DNA of 64,000 nucleotides from Lichenicola sp964247725 (GTDB taxonomy: Bacteria > Pseudomonadota > Alphaproteobacteria > Acetobacterales > Acetobacteraceae): assembly GCA_964247725.1 (NCBI GenBank), contig CAXTVM010000013.1, positions 1-64,000 of the forward strand, given 5' to 3'. A program made the position numbers and the translations under genes. The notes under the pieces were generated by a model, which searched no databases, was not told the DNA's origin, and worked only from the letters and a program-made list of their open reading frames with translations. Shown here in pieces: positions 55,565 through 63,328 of this stretch (positions are counted from its first letter, which is position 1; each line of letters opens with the position of its first letter).

Positions 55565-56400
55565 GCCTGCGCTACGCCTTCAACACCAATGGCTGCGCGC
55601 ACCACCGGCTGGACGACGCCATCGGGCTGGTCGCCGACAGCGGCTATGACGGCATCGCGCTGACCCTGGACGTAGGCCTGCTCGACCCGTTCGCGGACGA
55701 CCATCCGGCGGCGATCCGGCGAGCGGCGGCGAGCCTGTCGCGCCGGGGCCTCGGCGTGGTGATCGAGACCGGCGCGCGGTTCCTGCTCGACCCGCGCGCC
55801 AAGCACGAGCCCACGCTGGTCACCGCGGCGCCGGCGGGCCGGCTGCGACGGGTGGAGTTCCTGACCCGGGCGCTCGAGGCCGGCGCCGAGACCGGGGCGG
55901 AGGCGATGTCGTTCTGGGCCGGCATCCCGGCCCCCGGGCTGGACCCGGCGCAGGCGCGCGGCTGGCTGCGCGCGGGCCTGGAGGAGGTGGCGCTGCGGGC
56001 GGAACGGCTGGGCGTGGTGGCTGCCCTGGAGCCGGAGCCGGGCATGCTGATCGAGACCGTGGCGGATTTCGACGCGATCGCTGACGGCCTGCCCAACCTG
56101 CGGCTGGCGCTCGACCTTGGCCATTGCCTGGTGACGCGCGACATCGAGCCGCACGACGCGGTGCGACAGTATGCGGACCGGCTCGGCACCGTCACGATCG
56201 AGGACATGAGGCGCGGCGTGCACGAGCACCTGCCGTTCGGCGCCGGCGACATGGATGTGGGTGCGGCGCTCGGCGCGCTGCGCGAAGTGGGCTTCGACCG
56301 GCTGGTCTGCGTCGAGCTGTCCCGCGACAGCCACCGCGCCGACCGTATGGTCCCCGAGGCGATCGGCGTGCTGCGGGCGGCCGAGGCGGCGATCGCATGA
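55561..56400 (+). CDS. Xylose-isomerase-like TIM barrel (sugar/cyclitol isomerase-epimerase)
   Basis: Protein of 279 residues of the AP-endonuclease-2/xylose-isomerase-like superfamily, which includes IolE, IolI and EboE. The TIM-barrel metal-binding pattern is visible: E in VAALEPEPGM, D/H in LALDLGHCLVT, H in VHEHLPFGAGDMD and a late E in CVELSRDSHR. Start ATG overlaps the MBL stop and its own stop overlaps the glycosyltransferase ATG. Family role suggests isomerisation or dehydration of an oxidised inositol or sugar made by the Gfo/Idh enzyme; inferred from context. Confidence 0.83.
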   Translation: MSLRYAFNTNGCAHHRLDDAIGLVADSGYDGIALTLDVGLLDPFADDHPAAIRRAAASLSRRGLGVVIETGARFLLDPRAKHEPTLVTAAPAGRLRRVEFLTRALEAGAETGAEAMSFWAGIPAPGLDPAQARGWLRAGLEEVALRAERLGVVAALEPEPGMLIETVADFDAIADGLPNLRLALDLGHCLVTRDIEPHDAVRQYADRLGTVTIEDMRRGVHEHLPFGAGDMDVGAALGALREVGFDRLVCVELSRDSHRADRMVPEAIGVLRAAEAAIA

Positions 56401-57614
56401 GGATCTGCCTGGTCAGCCGGCGCTACTTCCCGGCGATCTCCGGCATGAGCGTGTACGCCCGGAACCTGCTGCACGAGCTGGTCGCGGCCGGTCACCAGGT
56501 CACCATGATCAGCCAGTATCGCGACGACGCCTACGGCATCGGCGTTTATGGCGGCGGGCCGCCGCCGGCGGTGCCGGGCGTGCGTGTGATCGGGCTGCCG
56601 CAGCTGGGCGAGGCCGAGAGCGGCGACTTCGAGCGCGACATCGAGGTGATGGTGCGCACGATCGCCCAGGAGCATGCGCGCATGCCGTTCGACCTGCTGC
56701 ACGCGCAGTACGGCTATCCGACCGGCTGGGCGGCGCTGCTGGCGTCGCGGGAGATCGGCGTGCCGAACCTGGTGTCGATCCAAGGCGGCGACGGGCACTG
56801 GGTCGGCTCGTGCTGCGAGGCGCACCGGCTGGCGATGGTGCGGGTGCTGGACCATGCCGGCGCGGTGCTGATCGGCTGCCGCTCGTTCGCGGACGAGGTG
56901 AGCGGACGGCTGGGCACCGACCCGGCGCGCTTCACGATCGTGCCCGGCGCCGTCGACACCGGCCGGTTCCGGCCGGACGGTGGGCACGACGGCGCGGAGC
57001 CCGTGCTGCTGTACCATGGCCGCGTCGACCGCCGGAAGGGCGTGTTCGACATGATCGACGCCCTGCGCAGGCTGCGGGCAGAGGGGCTCGGCTTCCGGCT
57101 GGTGCTGTCGGGGATCGGGCCCGATCTCGACGAGGCGACGCGACGACTGGGCGAGGTCGGGCTGGCAGGGCTCACCACGCTGCGCGGCTATGTCGACTAC
57201 GAGCGGGCGCCGGACGCCTATGCCGGCGCCGATGTCTTCGTCTCGCCGACCTACGCGGAGGGGTTCTCGAACACCATCCTGGAGGCGATGGCCTGCGGGC
57301 TCGCGGTCGCGTCCTGCGCCGTGGTGGGCGTGGTGGACTGCGTGCGCGACGGCGAGAACGGCCTGCTGACCGAGCCCGGCGACGTGGACGCGCTGACGGC
57401 GGCGCTGCGCCGTCTGATCCTGGATCGGCCATTGCGGAAGCGGCTGGCAGCGACTGGGCTCGCCGAATGCCGGCGGCTCTACGCCTGGCCGACCGTCGCC
57501 GGCCAGATCATGGCGGCCTACGGCGAGGTGGTCGGACGGCCGGTCGACCTCGGCTTCGAAACCAGCCTGCCGCGGGATCCGTGCCGGTTCCGCGACGCCC
57601 CGCACCTGCTGTGA
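56397..57614 (+). CDS. GT4-family glycosyltransferase
   Basis: GT-B fold retaining glycosyltransferase of 405 residues. Residues 1-190 form the acceptor domain (LVSRRYFPAISGMSVYARNL; GGDGHWVGSC). The donor domain has LLYHGRVDRRKGVFDMIDAL and the ExxxxxxxE motif in YAEGFSNTILEAMACGLAVA (about residues 286-295). MshA of mycothiol biosynthesis, which glycosylates inositol phosphate, belongs to the same family, and here the gene shares an operon with inositol-phosphate synthase and a PIG-L deacetylase. The donor sugar is unknown; UDP-GlcNAc would fit the next gene. Confidence 0.9.
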   Translation: MRICLVSRRYFPAISGMSVYARNLLHELVAAGHQVTMISQYRDDAYGIGVYGGGPPPAVPGVRVIGLPQLGEAESGDFERDIEVMVRTIAQEHARMPFDLLHAQYGYPTGWAALLASREIGVPNLVSIQGGDGHWVGSCCEAHRLAMVRVLDHAGAVLIGCRSFADEVSGRLGTDPARFTIVPGAVDTGRFRPDGGHDGAEPVLLYHGRVDRRKGVFDMIDALRRLRAEGLGFRLVLSGIGPDLDEATRRLGEVGLAGLTTLRGYVDYERAPDAYAGADVFVSPTYAEGFSNTILEAMACGLAVASCAVVGVVDCVRDGENGLLTEPGDVDALTAALRRLILDRPLRKRLAATGLAECRRLYAWPTVAGQIMAAYGEVVGRPVDLGFETSLPRDPCRFRDAPHLL

Positions 57615-58423
57615 GCGCCGCCCCGCCCGATTCGGCGCTGCTGCTGTCGCCGCATCTCGACGACGTCGCCTTCTCCTGCGGCGGCATCGCGGCGACTCTG
57701 GCGGCGTCGGGCTGGACGGTGCTGGTGGCGACCTGCTTCACCCGCTCGGTGCACCCGGCCCGCGGGTTTGCACTCCAATGCCAGCGCGACAAGGGCCTGC
57801 CGGACGCCGCCGACTACATGGCGCTGCGCCGCGACGAGGACCGCGCCGCCTGCCGCGCGCTGGGCGCCCAGCCGGTCTGGTTCGATCTCCCCGAGGCGCC
57901 GCACCGCGGCTATGGCTCGGCCGCCGCCCTGTTCGCGGGGCCGTCGCCCGACGACACCGTCACGGGGGCGCTCACCGAGGAGCTGGCGGCGCTGGTCGCG
58001 TCGTCACGGCCCACGTTGATGCTGCTGCCGCAGGGCTGCGGCGGCCATGTCGACCACCTGCTCGCGATCGAGGCCGGCCTCGCCGTCTGCGCTAGCCTCG
58101 CGGACCCGCCGCTGCTCGGCTACTACCGCGACACGCCCTACGTGATCCGCGATCCGTGCGCGGCACCGGACCGGCGCGCGGCGGCGGCGGCGCGCGAGAC
58201 GGCGGTCCTGCTCGGCCACGCCGCGGTCGCGGCCAAGCAGGAGGCGATCGCCTGCTATGCGACGCAGCTCGGCTTCCAGTTCGGCGGCGCCGCGCCGGCG
58301 GCGGCGGCGATCGACGCGCTGATGCGCCGGGAGGCTGGTGGGCAGGCCGGCGGCCTTGCCGAGCGGCTGTTGCTGTCGCAGCCCGCCGGCGTGGGGGAGC
58401 ATGCATGGCCGACTGGCTGGTGA
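57611..58423 (+). CDS. PIG-L/LmbE-family deacetylase
   Basis: Zinc-dependent N-acetyl-hexosamine deacetylase family (MshB, BshB, PIG-L), 270 residues. GTG start overlaps the glycosyltransferase stop as GTGA. The metal site is SPHLDDVAFSCGG (H15, D18) and GGHVDHLLAI (about H146-H149), both intact. In mycothiol synthesis the homologue acts directly after the GT4 enzyme, and the adjacency here supports an amino-sugar-inositol product. The C-terminus overlaps the epimerase gene by 19 bases. Confidence 0.88.
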   Translation: MSAAPPDSALLLSPHLDDVAFSCGGIAATLAASGWTVLVATCFTRSVHPARGFALQCQRDKGLPDAADYMALRRDEDRAACRALGAQPVWFDLPEAPHRGYGSAAALFAGPSPDDTVTGALTEELAALVASSRPTLMLLPQGCGGHVDHLLAIEAGLAVCASLADPPLLGYYRDTPYVIRDPCAAPDRRAAAAARETAVLLGHAAVAAKQEAIACYATQLGFQFGGAAPAAAAIDALMRREAGGQAGGLAERLLLSQPAGVGEHAWPTGW

Positions 58424-59364
58424 CCGGCGGAGCCGGGTTCATCGGCTCCCACCTCGTCGACGCGTTGCTGCGCCGCGGCGACCGGGTCCGCACGCTCGAC
58501 GACCTGTCGTCCGGCGCTCGCGGCAACCTCCCGCCGGCGGCCGAACTGATGGTCGGCGACGTGACCGATCCGGCCGCGGTGGCGCGCGCGATCCGCGGCG
58601 TCCGCGGCGTGTTCCACCTGGCCGCGGTCGCCTCGGTCGGCCGCTGCACCGAGCGCTGGGCGGAGACCCATGCGGTGAACCAGACCGGCACCGTCACCGT
58701 GCTGGAGGCGGCGCGGCGGGTCGGCGGGCTGCCGGTGGTGTACGCCTCCTCGGCCGCGGTCTATGGCGAGACCTCGGGCGAGCCGATCGCCGAGCGGCAT
58801 CCGACCCGGCCGTGCTCGGCCTATGGCTGCGACAAGCTGGGCAGCGAGCTGCACGCCGCCGTCGCCAGCCGCCTGTTCGCGGTGCCGACCACGGGCCTGC
58901 GCTTCTTCAACGTGTATGGGCCGCGGCAGGACGGCGCCTCGCCCTATTCCGGGGTGATCTCGGCGTTCCGGCACGCGCTCGCGCGCAACCGGACCCTGGT
59001 GCTGAACGGCGGCGGCGAGCAGACGCGAGACTTCGTCTACGTCGCCGACGTGGTGGCGGCGCTGGCGGCGGCGATGGACCAGCTCGACGCCGCGCGGCCC
59101 GCAACCGCGGTCGAGCCGCAGGTGCTCAACGTCTGCACCGGCCGCGCCACCAGCGTCGGCGAGCTGGCTCGGATGCTGTGCGAGCTGTCCGGCCTGGCCG
59201 CCTCGGTGCGCGCCGGGCCGGAGCGGGTCGGCGACATCCTCCATTCCCGCGGCGATCCGCGCGGGCTCGCCGCGGCGCTCGGGATCGAGTGCCGGACCAC
59301 GATCCGGACCGGCCTCGGGCTGCTCGCCGATGCCGACGGCCGCATGATACGGGTAACCCCATGA
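58405..59364 (+). CDS. NAD-dependent sugar epimerase/dehydratase (extended SDR)
   Basis: Protein of 319 residues similar to UDP-sugar 4-epimerases and related extended SDRs. Cofactor motif TGGAGFIGS (residues 7-15), catalytic Tyr-Lys in YGCDK (Y140, K144), SSAAVYGE, and substrate-binding GLRFFNVYGPRQD. It is likely to supply or modify the sugar nucleotide used by the GT4 or OpgH-like enzymes. Start ATG lies inside the end of the PIG-L gene; its stop overlaps the YcaO ATG. Confidence 0.9.
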   Translation: MADWLVTGGAGFIGSHLVDALLRRGDRVRTLDDLSSGARGNLPPAAELMVGDVTDPAAVARAIRGVRGVFHLAAVASVGRCTERWAETHAVNQTGTVTVLEAARRVGGLPVVYASSAAVYGETSGEPIAERHPTRPCSAYGCDKLGSELHAAVASRLFAVPTTGLRFFNVYGPRQDGASPYSGVISAFRHALARNRTLVLNGGGEQTRDFVYVADVVAALAAAMDQLDAARPATAVEPQVLNVCTGRATSVGELARMLCELSGLAASVRAGPERVGDILHSRGDPRGLAAALGIECRTTIRTGLGLLADADGRMIRVTP

Positions 59365-60833
59365 CCGACCTCTCCGCCGTCGCCGAGCTGTTCCGCGCCA
59401 GCCTGCCCGCCGATACCGTCACGCGGTGGTTCCGGATCGACGGGCTGGACCGGCTCGGCATCCCGGTGGTGCAGGCCGACCTGCTGTGGGGCGACCGGCC
59501 GCCGGTGATCGGCCACGGCTACGGCCTCACCGAGGCGGAGGCCGCCACCGGGGCACTGGGCGAGCTGTGCGAGGAGGTGCATCTCGCCGCCTGGCTGGAG
59601 CGGCAGGAGCCGGTGCTGGGCAGCGCCCGCGCGCTCGCGGCCCGGCCGGGCGCCCGCGCCGTGGCCGATCCGCTGACGCTGTGCCTGCCGGCCGGCTCCG
59701 ACTACGATCTCGACGCGGTGCGCGCCTGGCTGCCGGCCCGGCGCTACCCGGACGACGAGACGGTGCTGGTGCCGCTGGAGTGGCTGGCGATCGCGCCGTC
59801 CCAGCTCCGCGGCCGGCCGCGGCTGATCACGCCGATCACCAACGGGCTCGGCGCCGGCCTCGACCTGCCGCACGCGATCGCGCACGGCGTGATGGAGCTG
59901 CTGCAGCGCGACGGCAACGTGCTGAGCTACCGCGCCTTCGACCGCGGCCTGGTGGTCGACGTGACGCACGGGCCGGACGCGGACTGCCGGCGCCTGATCG
60001 CGTTGCTGCAGGACGCCGGCATCGACGTCACCGTCAAGCTGGCCAGCACCGAGTTCGGCCTCGCCAACCTGTACGTGGTCGGCGACGACGGCGGCGTCCC
60101 CTTCATGCCGATCCAGATCACCGCCTGCGGCGAGGCGGCCCATCCGGACCGGATGCGCGGCCTGCGCAAGGCGCTGCTGGAGTTCATCGGCTCGCGCTCG
60201 CGCAAGGTCGCCAGCCACGGCCCGCTCGACGTGCTGCAGGGCGTGCTGCCGCCGGACTGCCTGGCCCGGCAGCGTGCGGTGGCCGAGGCGGGGGGCGAGG
60301 AGCCGCGGGCCCTGGCCGCCATGGCCGAGTGGCTCGACCAGGACGGCGAGGAGCTCAGGCGGCGGCTCGCCGGCACCGTGTTCCTGCGCGACGGCACCAT
60401 CCCGTTCGGGCGCCTGCCAGACGGGCCGGCCGATCTCGGCGACAGCGCGGCCCGGCTGGCCTGGCTGGCGCGGATGCTGGCGGACCAGGGCATGGACATC
60501 CTGTGGGTCGACTGCTCGCCGCCCGGACAGCCGGTGCGCGCGGTGAAGGTGGTGGTGCCCGGTCTCGAGAGCGAGACCATGAGCTACCATCGGATCGGCT
60601 GGCGCGGCGTGGCGCGACTGCGGGCTCGTGACGACGCCCTGATCGCGGACCGGCCCGGCGACGGCTACCGGCCGGTCCGGCTGCGGCCGGAGGACGCGGC
60701 GCGCGCCGGCGGCGAGGCCTGGCTGGACACGCGCACGATCGACGCGCGGGTGGACCGCGTCTATCCGCTCTACCGCGAGCCCGGCGCGCTGTCGTCGCAG
60801 CTGGCGCGGCGCGCGACCATGGCGCCGGGCTGA
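59361..60833 (+). CDS. YcaO-domain protein
   Basis: ATP-dependent backbone-activating enzyme family, known to make azolines, thioamides or amidines, mostly on peptides. The 490-residue protein has the YcaO nucleotide/magnesium motifs GHGYGLTEAEAATGALGEL and CEEVH, then TNGLGAGLDLPHAIAHGVME and LLQRD (residues ~158-185). The C-terminus ends RATMAPG and lacks the PxPxP tail of azoline cyclodehydratases. No E1-like/ThiF partner, TfuA or short precursor-peptide gene is adjacent, so the substrate is probably not a ribosomal peptide; it may activate a small molecule. ATGA coupling to the epimerase. Confidence 0.88.
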   Translation: MTDLSAVAELFRASLPADTVTRWFRIDGLDRLGIPVVQADLLWGDRPPVIGHGYGLTEAEAATGALGELCEEVHLAAWLERQEPVLGSARALAARPGARAVADPLTLCLPAGSDYDLDAVRAWLPARRYPDDETVLVPLEWLAIAPSQLRGRPRLITPITNGLGAGLDLPHAIAHGVMELLQRDGNVLSYRAFDRGLVVDVTHGPDADCRRLIALLQDAGIDVTVKLASTEFGLANLYVVGDDGGVPFMPIQITACGEAAHPDRMRGLRKALLEFIGSRSRKVASHGPLDVLQGVLPPDCLARQRAVAEAGGEEPRALAAMAEWLDQDGEELRRRLAGTVFLRDGTIPFGRLPDGPADLGDSAARLAWLARMLADQGMDILWVDCSPPGQPVRAVKVVVPGLESETMSYHRIGWRGVARLRARDDALIADRPGDGYRPVRLRPEDAARAGGEAWLDTRTIDARVDRVYPLYREPGALSSQLARRATMAPG

Positions 60834-60845
60834 GCCTCGGCCGCC

Positions 60846-62615
60846 ATGGATCGGGTCGAGGCCTTCACGCCGGACGCGCTGGCGACGCCGGCCCGGCGCG
60901 CGCCGCGGCCGGCCCGCGCCTGGCTGCTGCTGGCGCTGACGCTGCTGCTGGGCGGGATCGGCTTCGGCAGCGCGGTGCTCGCCCTGCCCCACCGCGATGG
61001 GCCGCTGGCGCCGATCTGCCTGCTGCTGCTGCTGCTGTCGTACGGGCGCACCGCGCTCAGCGCCTCCGGTCCGCTGCTGGGGCTGCTGCCGCGTCCGAAA
61101 TCCCACCCGGCCGCCGTCCCCTTCCCCCACCTGATCGGCCGCGCCCGGCCGGCGGTCTCCACCGCCATCCTGCTGCCGATCTTCAACGAGCCGGCGGAGC
61201 CGGTGGCGGCGGCACTGCGCGTCATGGCGGACGCCTTGCTGCCGGAGGACAACGTCGCGTTCTTCGTGCTGAGCGACACCCAGGACCCGGCGCTGGCCCG
61301 GATCGAGGCCGGCCACTTCCCGCCGCACGGCCGGTCCGCCTCCGGCGTCGATATCTCCTATCGACGCCGTGCGATCAACACCCGCCGCAAGGCCGGCAAC
61401 ATCGACCGCTTCTGCCAGGATCACGGCCACGAGTTCGACTTCGCGCTGGTGTTGGATGCGGACAGCCTGATGACGGCGGCCTCGATCCGCGGCCTGATCG
61501 ACCGGCTGCGCGACGATCCCGCCCTGGGGCTGGTGCAGTCGGTGTCGTATCCGATCGGCGGCACCACCCTGTTCGCGCGGCTGCAGCAGTTCGGCGCCCG
61601 GCTGAACACGCCGCTCTCAGTCGTCGGCCAGGATCTCTGGCAGGGGCGGCGCGGCACCTACTGGGGCCACAATGCGGTCCTGCGGCTGCGGCCGTTCATG
61701 GAGCACGCCGGCCTGCCGCTGCTGCCGGGCCGGCCGCCGCTGGGCGGCGAGATCCTGTGCCACGACACCGTCGAGGCGGCGCTGCTGCTGCGCGGCGGCT
61801 GGGAGGTGGGGCTGGACACCGAGATCGAGGGTTCGTTCGAGACCACGCCGAGCAACCTAGTCGACCACCTGGCGCGGGAGCGGCGCTGGTGCCAGGGCAA
61901 CCTGCAGCACCTGCGGCTTCTGGCCGCACCCGGCCTGGTGCCGGAAAGCCGCCTGCATCTCGGCATGGGCGTCCTCTACTACCTGGCCTCGCCGATCGGC
62001 CTGCTGCTGAGCCTGGCACTGCTGCTGTCGGGCTTGCTGCCGTCCGGGCCAGCGAGCCCGCCGCCGCCGGGTACGATCTGGTTCTGCGCCGGCTGCATCC
62101 TGGTGCTGCTGCTGGCGCCGAAGCTGGCGAGCCTGGCGCGCGTGCTGCTGCGGTGGGAGCTGGCGGCGGGGTTCGGCGGCCGCGCCAGGCTGATCGCGAG
62201 CGTGCTGCTGGAGCAGGTCGCGAGCACGGTGCTGGCACCGGTGATGCTGCTGTCGATCACCCTGTTCGTCGTGGAGACGTTCTGCGGCCGTACGGCGGGC
62301 TGGACCACGCCGCCGCGGGGCGACCGGCCGCTCGGCTGGCGCGAGGCGGCGCGCCGGTTCAGCCTGCACACGGGCCTGGGCGCGGCCGCCGCCCTGGCGC
62401 TGCTGCTGGCGCGGCCCGGCCTGCTGCCCTGGTCGATACCGCTGCTGCTCGGCCCGATCCTGTCGATCCCGCTGGCCCGCTGGTCGGCCAGCGTCCGGCT
62501 CGGCCTGCTGGCTCGCCGGCTCGGCCTATTCCTGACGGTGGACGAGCTGGCGCCAGTGCCGGAACAGGTGGCGTTCGCAGAGACGCTCAACGCGATGCGG
62601 CGACCTGCACGGTAG
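60846..62615 (+). CDS. OpgH/MdoH-like membrane glucosyltransferase
   Basis: GT2 membrane enzyme of 589 residues related to the glucan synthase OpgH, which polymerises glucose from UDP-glucose and exports the glucan. Two N-terminal helices (AWLLLALTLLLGGIGFGSAV; LAPICLLLLLLSYG) precede a cytoplasmic GT2 domain with LVLDADSLM (D-x-D near 204), GGEILCHDTVEAALLLRGGW, and the acceptor motif RRWCQGNLQHL near 348. Four or more C-terminal helices follow. Much of the long N-terminal region of E. coli OpgH is missing, as in other alphaproteobacteria. OpgG is not adjacent. Twelve bases after the YcaO stop, so it probably closes the operon. Confidence 0.88.
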   Translation: MDRVEAFTPDALATPARRAPRPARAWLLLALTLLLGGIGFGSAVLALPHRDGPLAPICLLLLLLSYGRTALSASGPLLGLLPRPKSHPAAVPFPHLIGRARPAVSTAILLPIFNEPAEPVAAALRVMADALLPEDNVAFFVLSDTQDPALARIEAGHFPPHGRSASGVDISYRRRAINTRRKAGNIDRFCQDHGHEFDFALVLDADSLMTAASIRGLIDRLRDDPALGLVQSVSYPIGGTTLFARLQQFGARLNTPLSVVGQDLWQGRRGTYWGHNAVLRLRPFMEHAGLPLLPGRPPLGGEILCHDTVEAALLLRGGWEVGLDTEIEGSFETTPSNLVDHLARERRWCQGNLQHLRLLAAPGLVPESRLHLGMGVLYYLASPIGLLLSLALLLSGLLPSGPASPPPPGTIWFCAGCILVLLLAPKLASLARVLLRWELAAGFGGRARLIASVLLEQVASTVLAPVMLLSITLFVVETFCGRTAGWTTPPRGDRPLGWREAARRFSLHTGLGAAAALALLLARPGLLPWSIPLLLGPILSIPLARWSASVRLGLLARRLGLFLTVDELAPVPEQVAFAETLNAMRRPAR

Positions 62616-62653
62616 CCGCAGCGGACTTGCCGCGAGCATGCCATCATCACGCG

Positions 62654-63130
62654 ATGGCAACCGTTCACATGATTCACGGCTTCCTGGGCACTGGAAAGAC
62701 CACGTTCGCCCGCGAGCTGGTGCGAACGCGAACGCTGCCGGCGCTCCGGCTGACCCACGACGAATGGATGCTGGAACTCTACGGCGAGGATCCGTCGCCG
62801 GAGCGGTTCCGGATTTTCTTCGACCGCGTGTCCGGGCGGATCGAGGCCGTATGGACCCGATGCATCGTCCTCGGCGTGGACGTGGTGCTCGACCTGAACT
62901 TCTGGTCCCGCGAGCAGAGGAACGCGGTGCGGTCGATCGCAGCCAGGCTCGCCGCGACTACCCGGCTCTATCGCCTGTCCTGTCCAGATGAGGAGGCGTT
63001 GAGGCGGGTCGAGCGACGGAACGAGGCCCTGACGGACTCCCTTTTCATCGCCCGGGATACCTTCATGGGCTTAAGAAACTGGTTTCAACCCTTGGATGAC
63101 GATGAGGTGCGGATCGAGGTTTCTGCTTAG
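62654..63130 (+). CDS. P-loop kinase-like ATP-binding protein
   Basis: Protein of 158 residues: MATVHMIHGFLGTGKTTFAR with Walker A GFLGTGKTT (9-17), then an aspartate in DVVLDLNFWSREQ acting as Walker B, and a C-terminal RRVERRNEALTDSLF lid-like basic region. This matches the AAA_33/zeta-toxin-like small-molecule kinases. It is transcribed after the OpgH-like gene with 38 bases between and might belong to the same operon. Substrate unknown. Codon use is slightly less GC-biased than upstream. Palindromic element copy 4 follows. Confidence 0.8.
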   Translation: MATVHMIHGFLGTGKTTFARELVRTRTLPALRLTHDEWMLELYGEDPSPERFRIFFDRVSGRIEAVWTRCIVLGVDVVLDLNFWSREQRNAVRSIAARLAATTRLYRLSCPDEEALRRVERRNEALTDSLFIARDTFMGLRNWFQPLDDDEVRIEVSA

Positions 63131-63161
63131 GGAAACAAGACTCGAATATCGGATCAGAAAG

Positions 63162-63317
63162 AAGGCCAGAGGCTTTGCCTCTGGACTCTACTGGGACCGC
63201 GGGCCCCAGATCCTGATGCATCTAGATTATATTTTAATGAATGGACGATCCTCCTAAGGAATTGATTGCAAAGGCTCGGCCTTTGCTGGGGTCCAGGGGC
63301 AAAGCTCCTGGCCTTCC
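63162..63317. repeat. Palindromic intergenic element, copy 4 (divergent)
   Basis: Left arm AAGGCCAGAGGCTTTGCCTC, then CTGGGACCGCGGGCCCCAG. An AT-rich centre (near 63215-63260) is followed by a right arm GGGTCCAGGGGCAAAGCTCC ending TGGCCTT, almost exactly the reverse complement of the canonical left arm. It lies between the convergent 3' ends of the kinase-like gene and the poxB-like gene, 31 and 11 bases away. Confidence 0.85.
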
Positions 63318-63328
63318 TTCCCTAAGAC

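Noticed and set aside
50333..56400. Interpretation of the operon as an ebo cluster
   Set aside because: Only the TIM-barrel protein resembles an Ebo component. The UbiA prenyltransferase, TatD-like hydrolase and dehydroquinate-synthase-like genes are missing.
50333..60833. Interpretation of the operon as a canonical mycothiol pathway
   Set aside because: MshC (cysteine ligase) and MshD (acetyltransferase) are not present, and five additional enzyme families, including YcaO, have no place in mycothiol synthesis.
59361..60833. A RiPP gene cluster built on the YcaO gene
   Set aside because: No short precursor frame, E1-like partner or peptidase found nearby; genes overlap so tightly that there is no room for one inside the operon.
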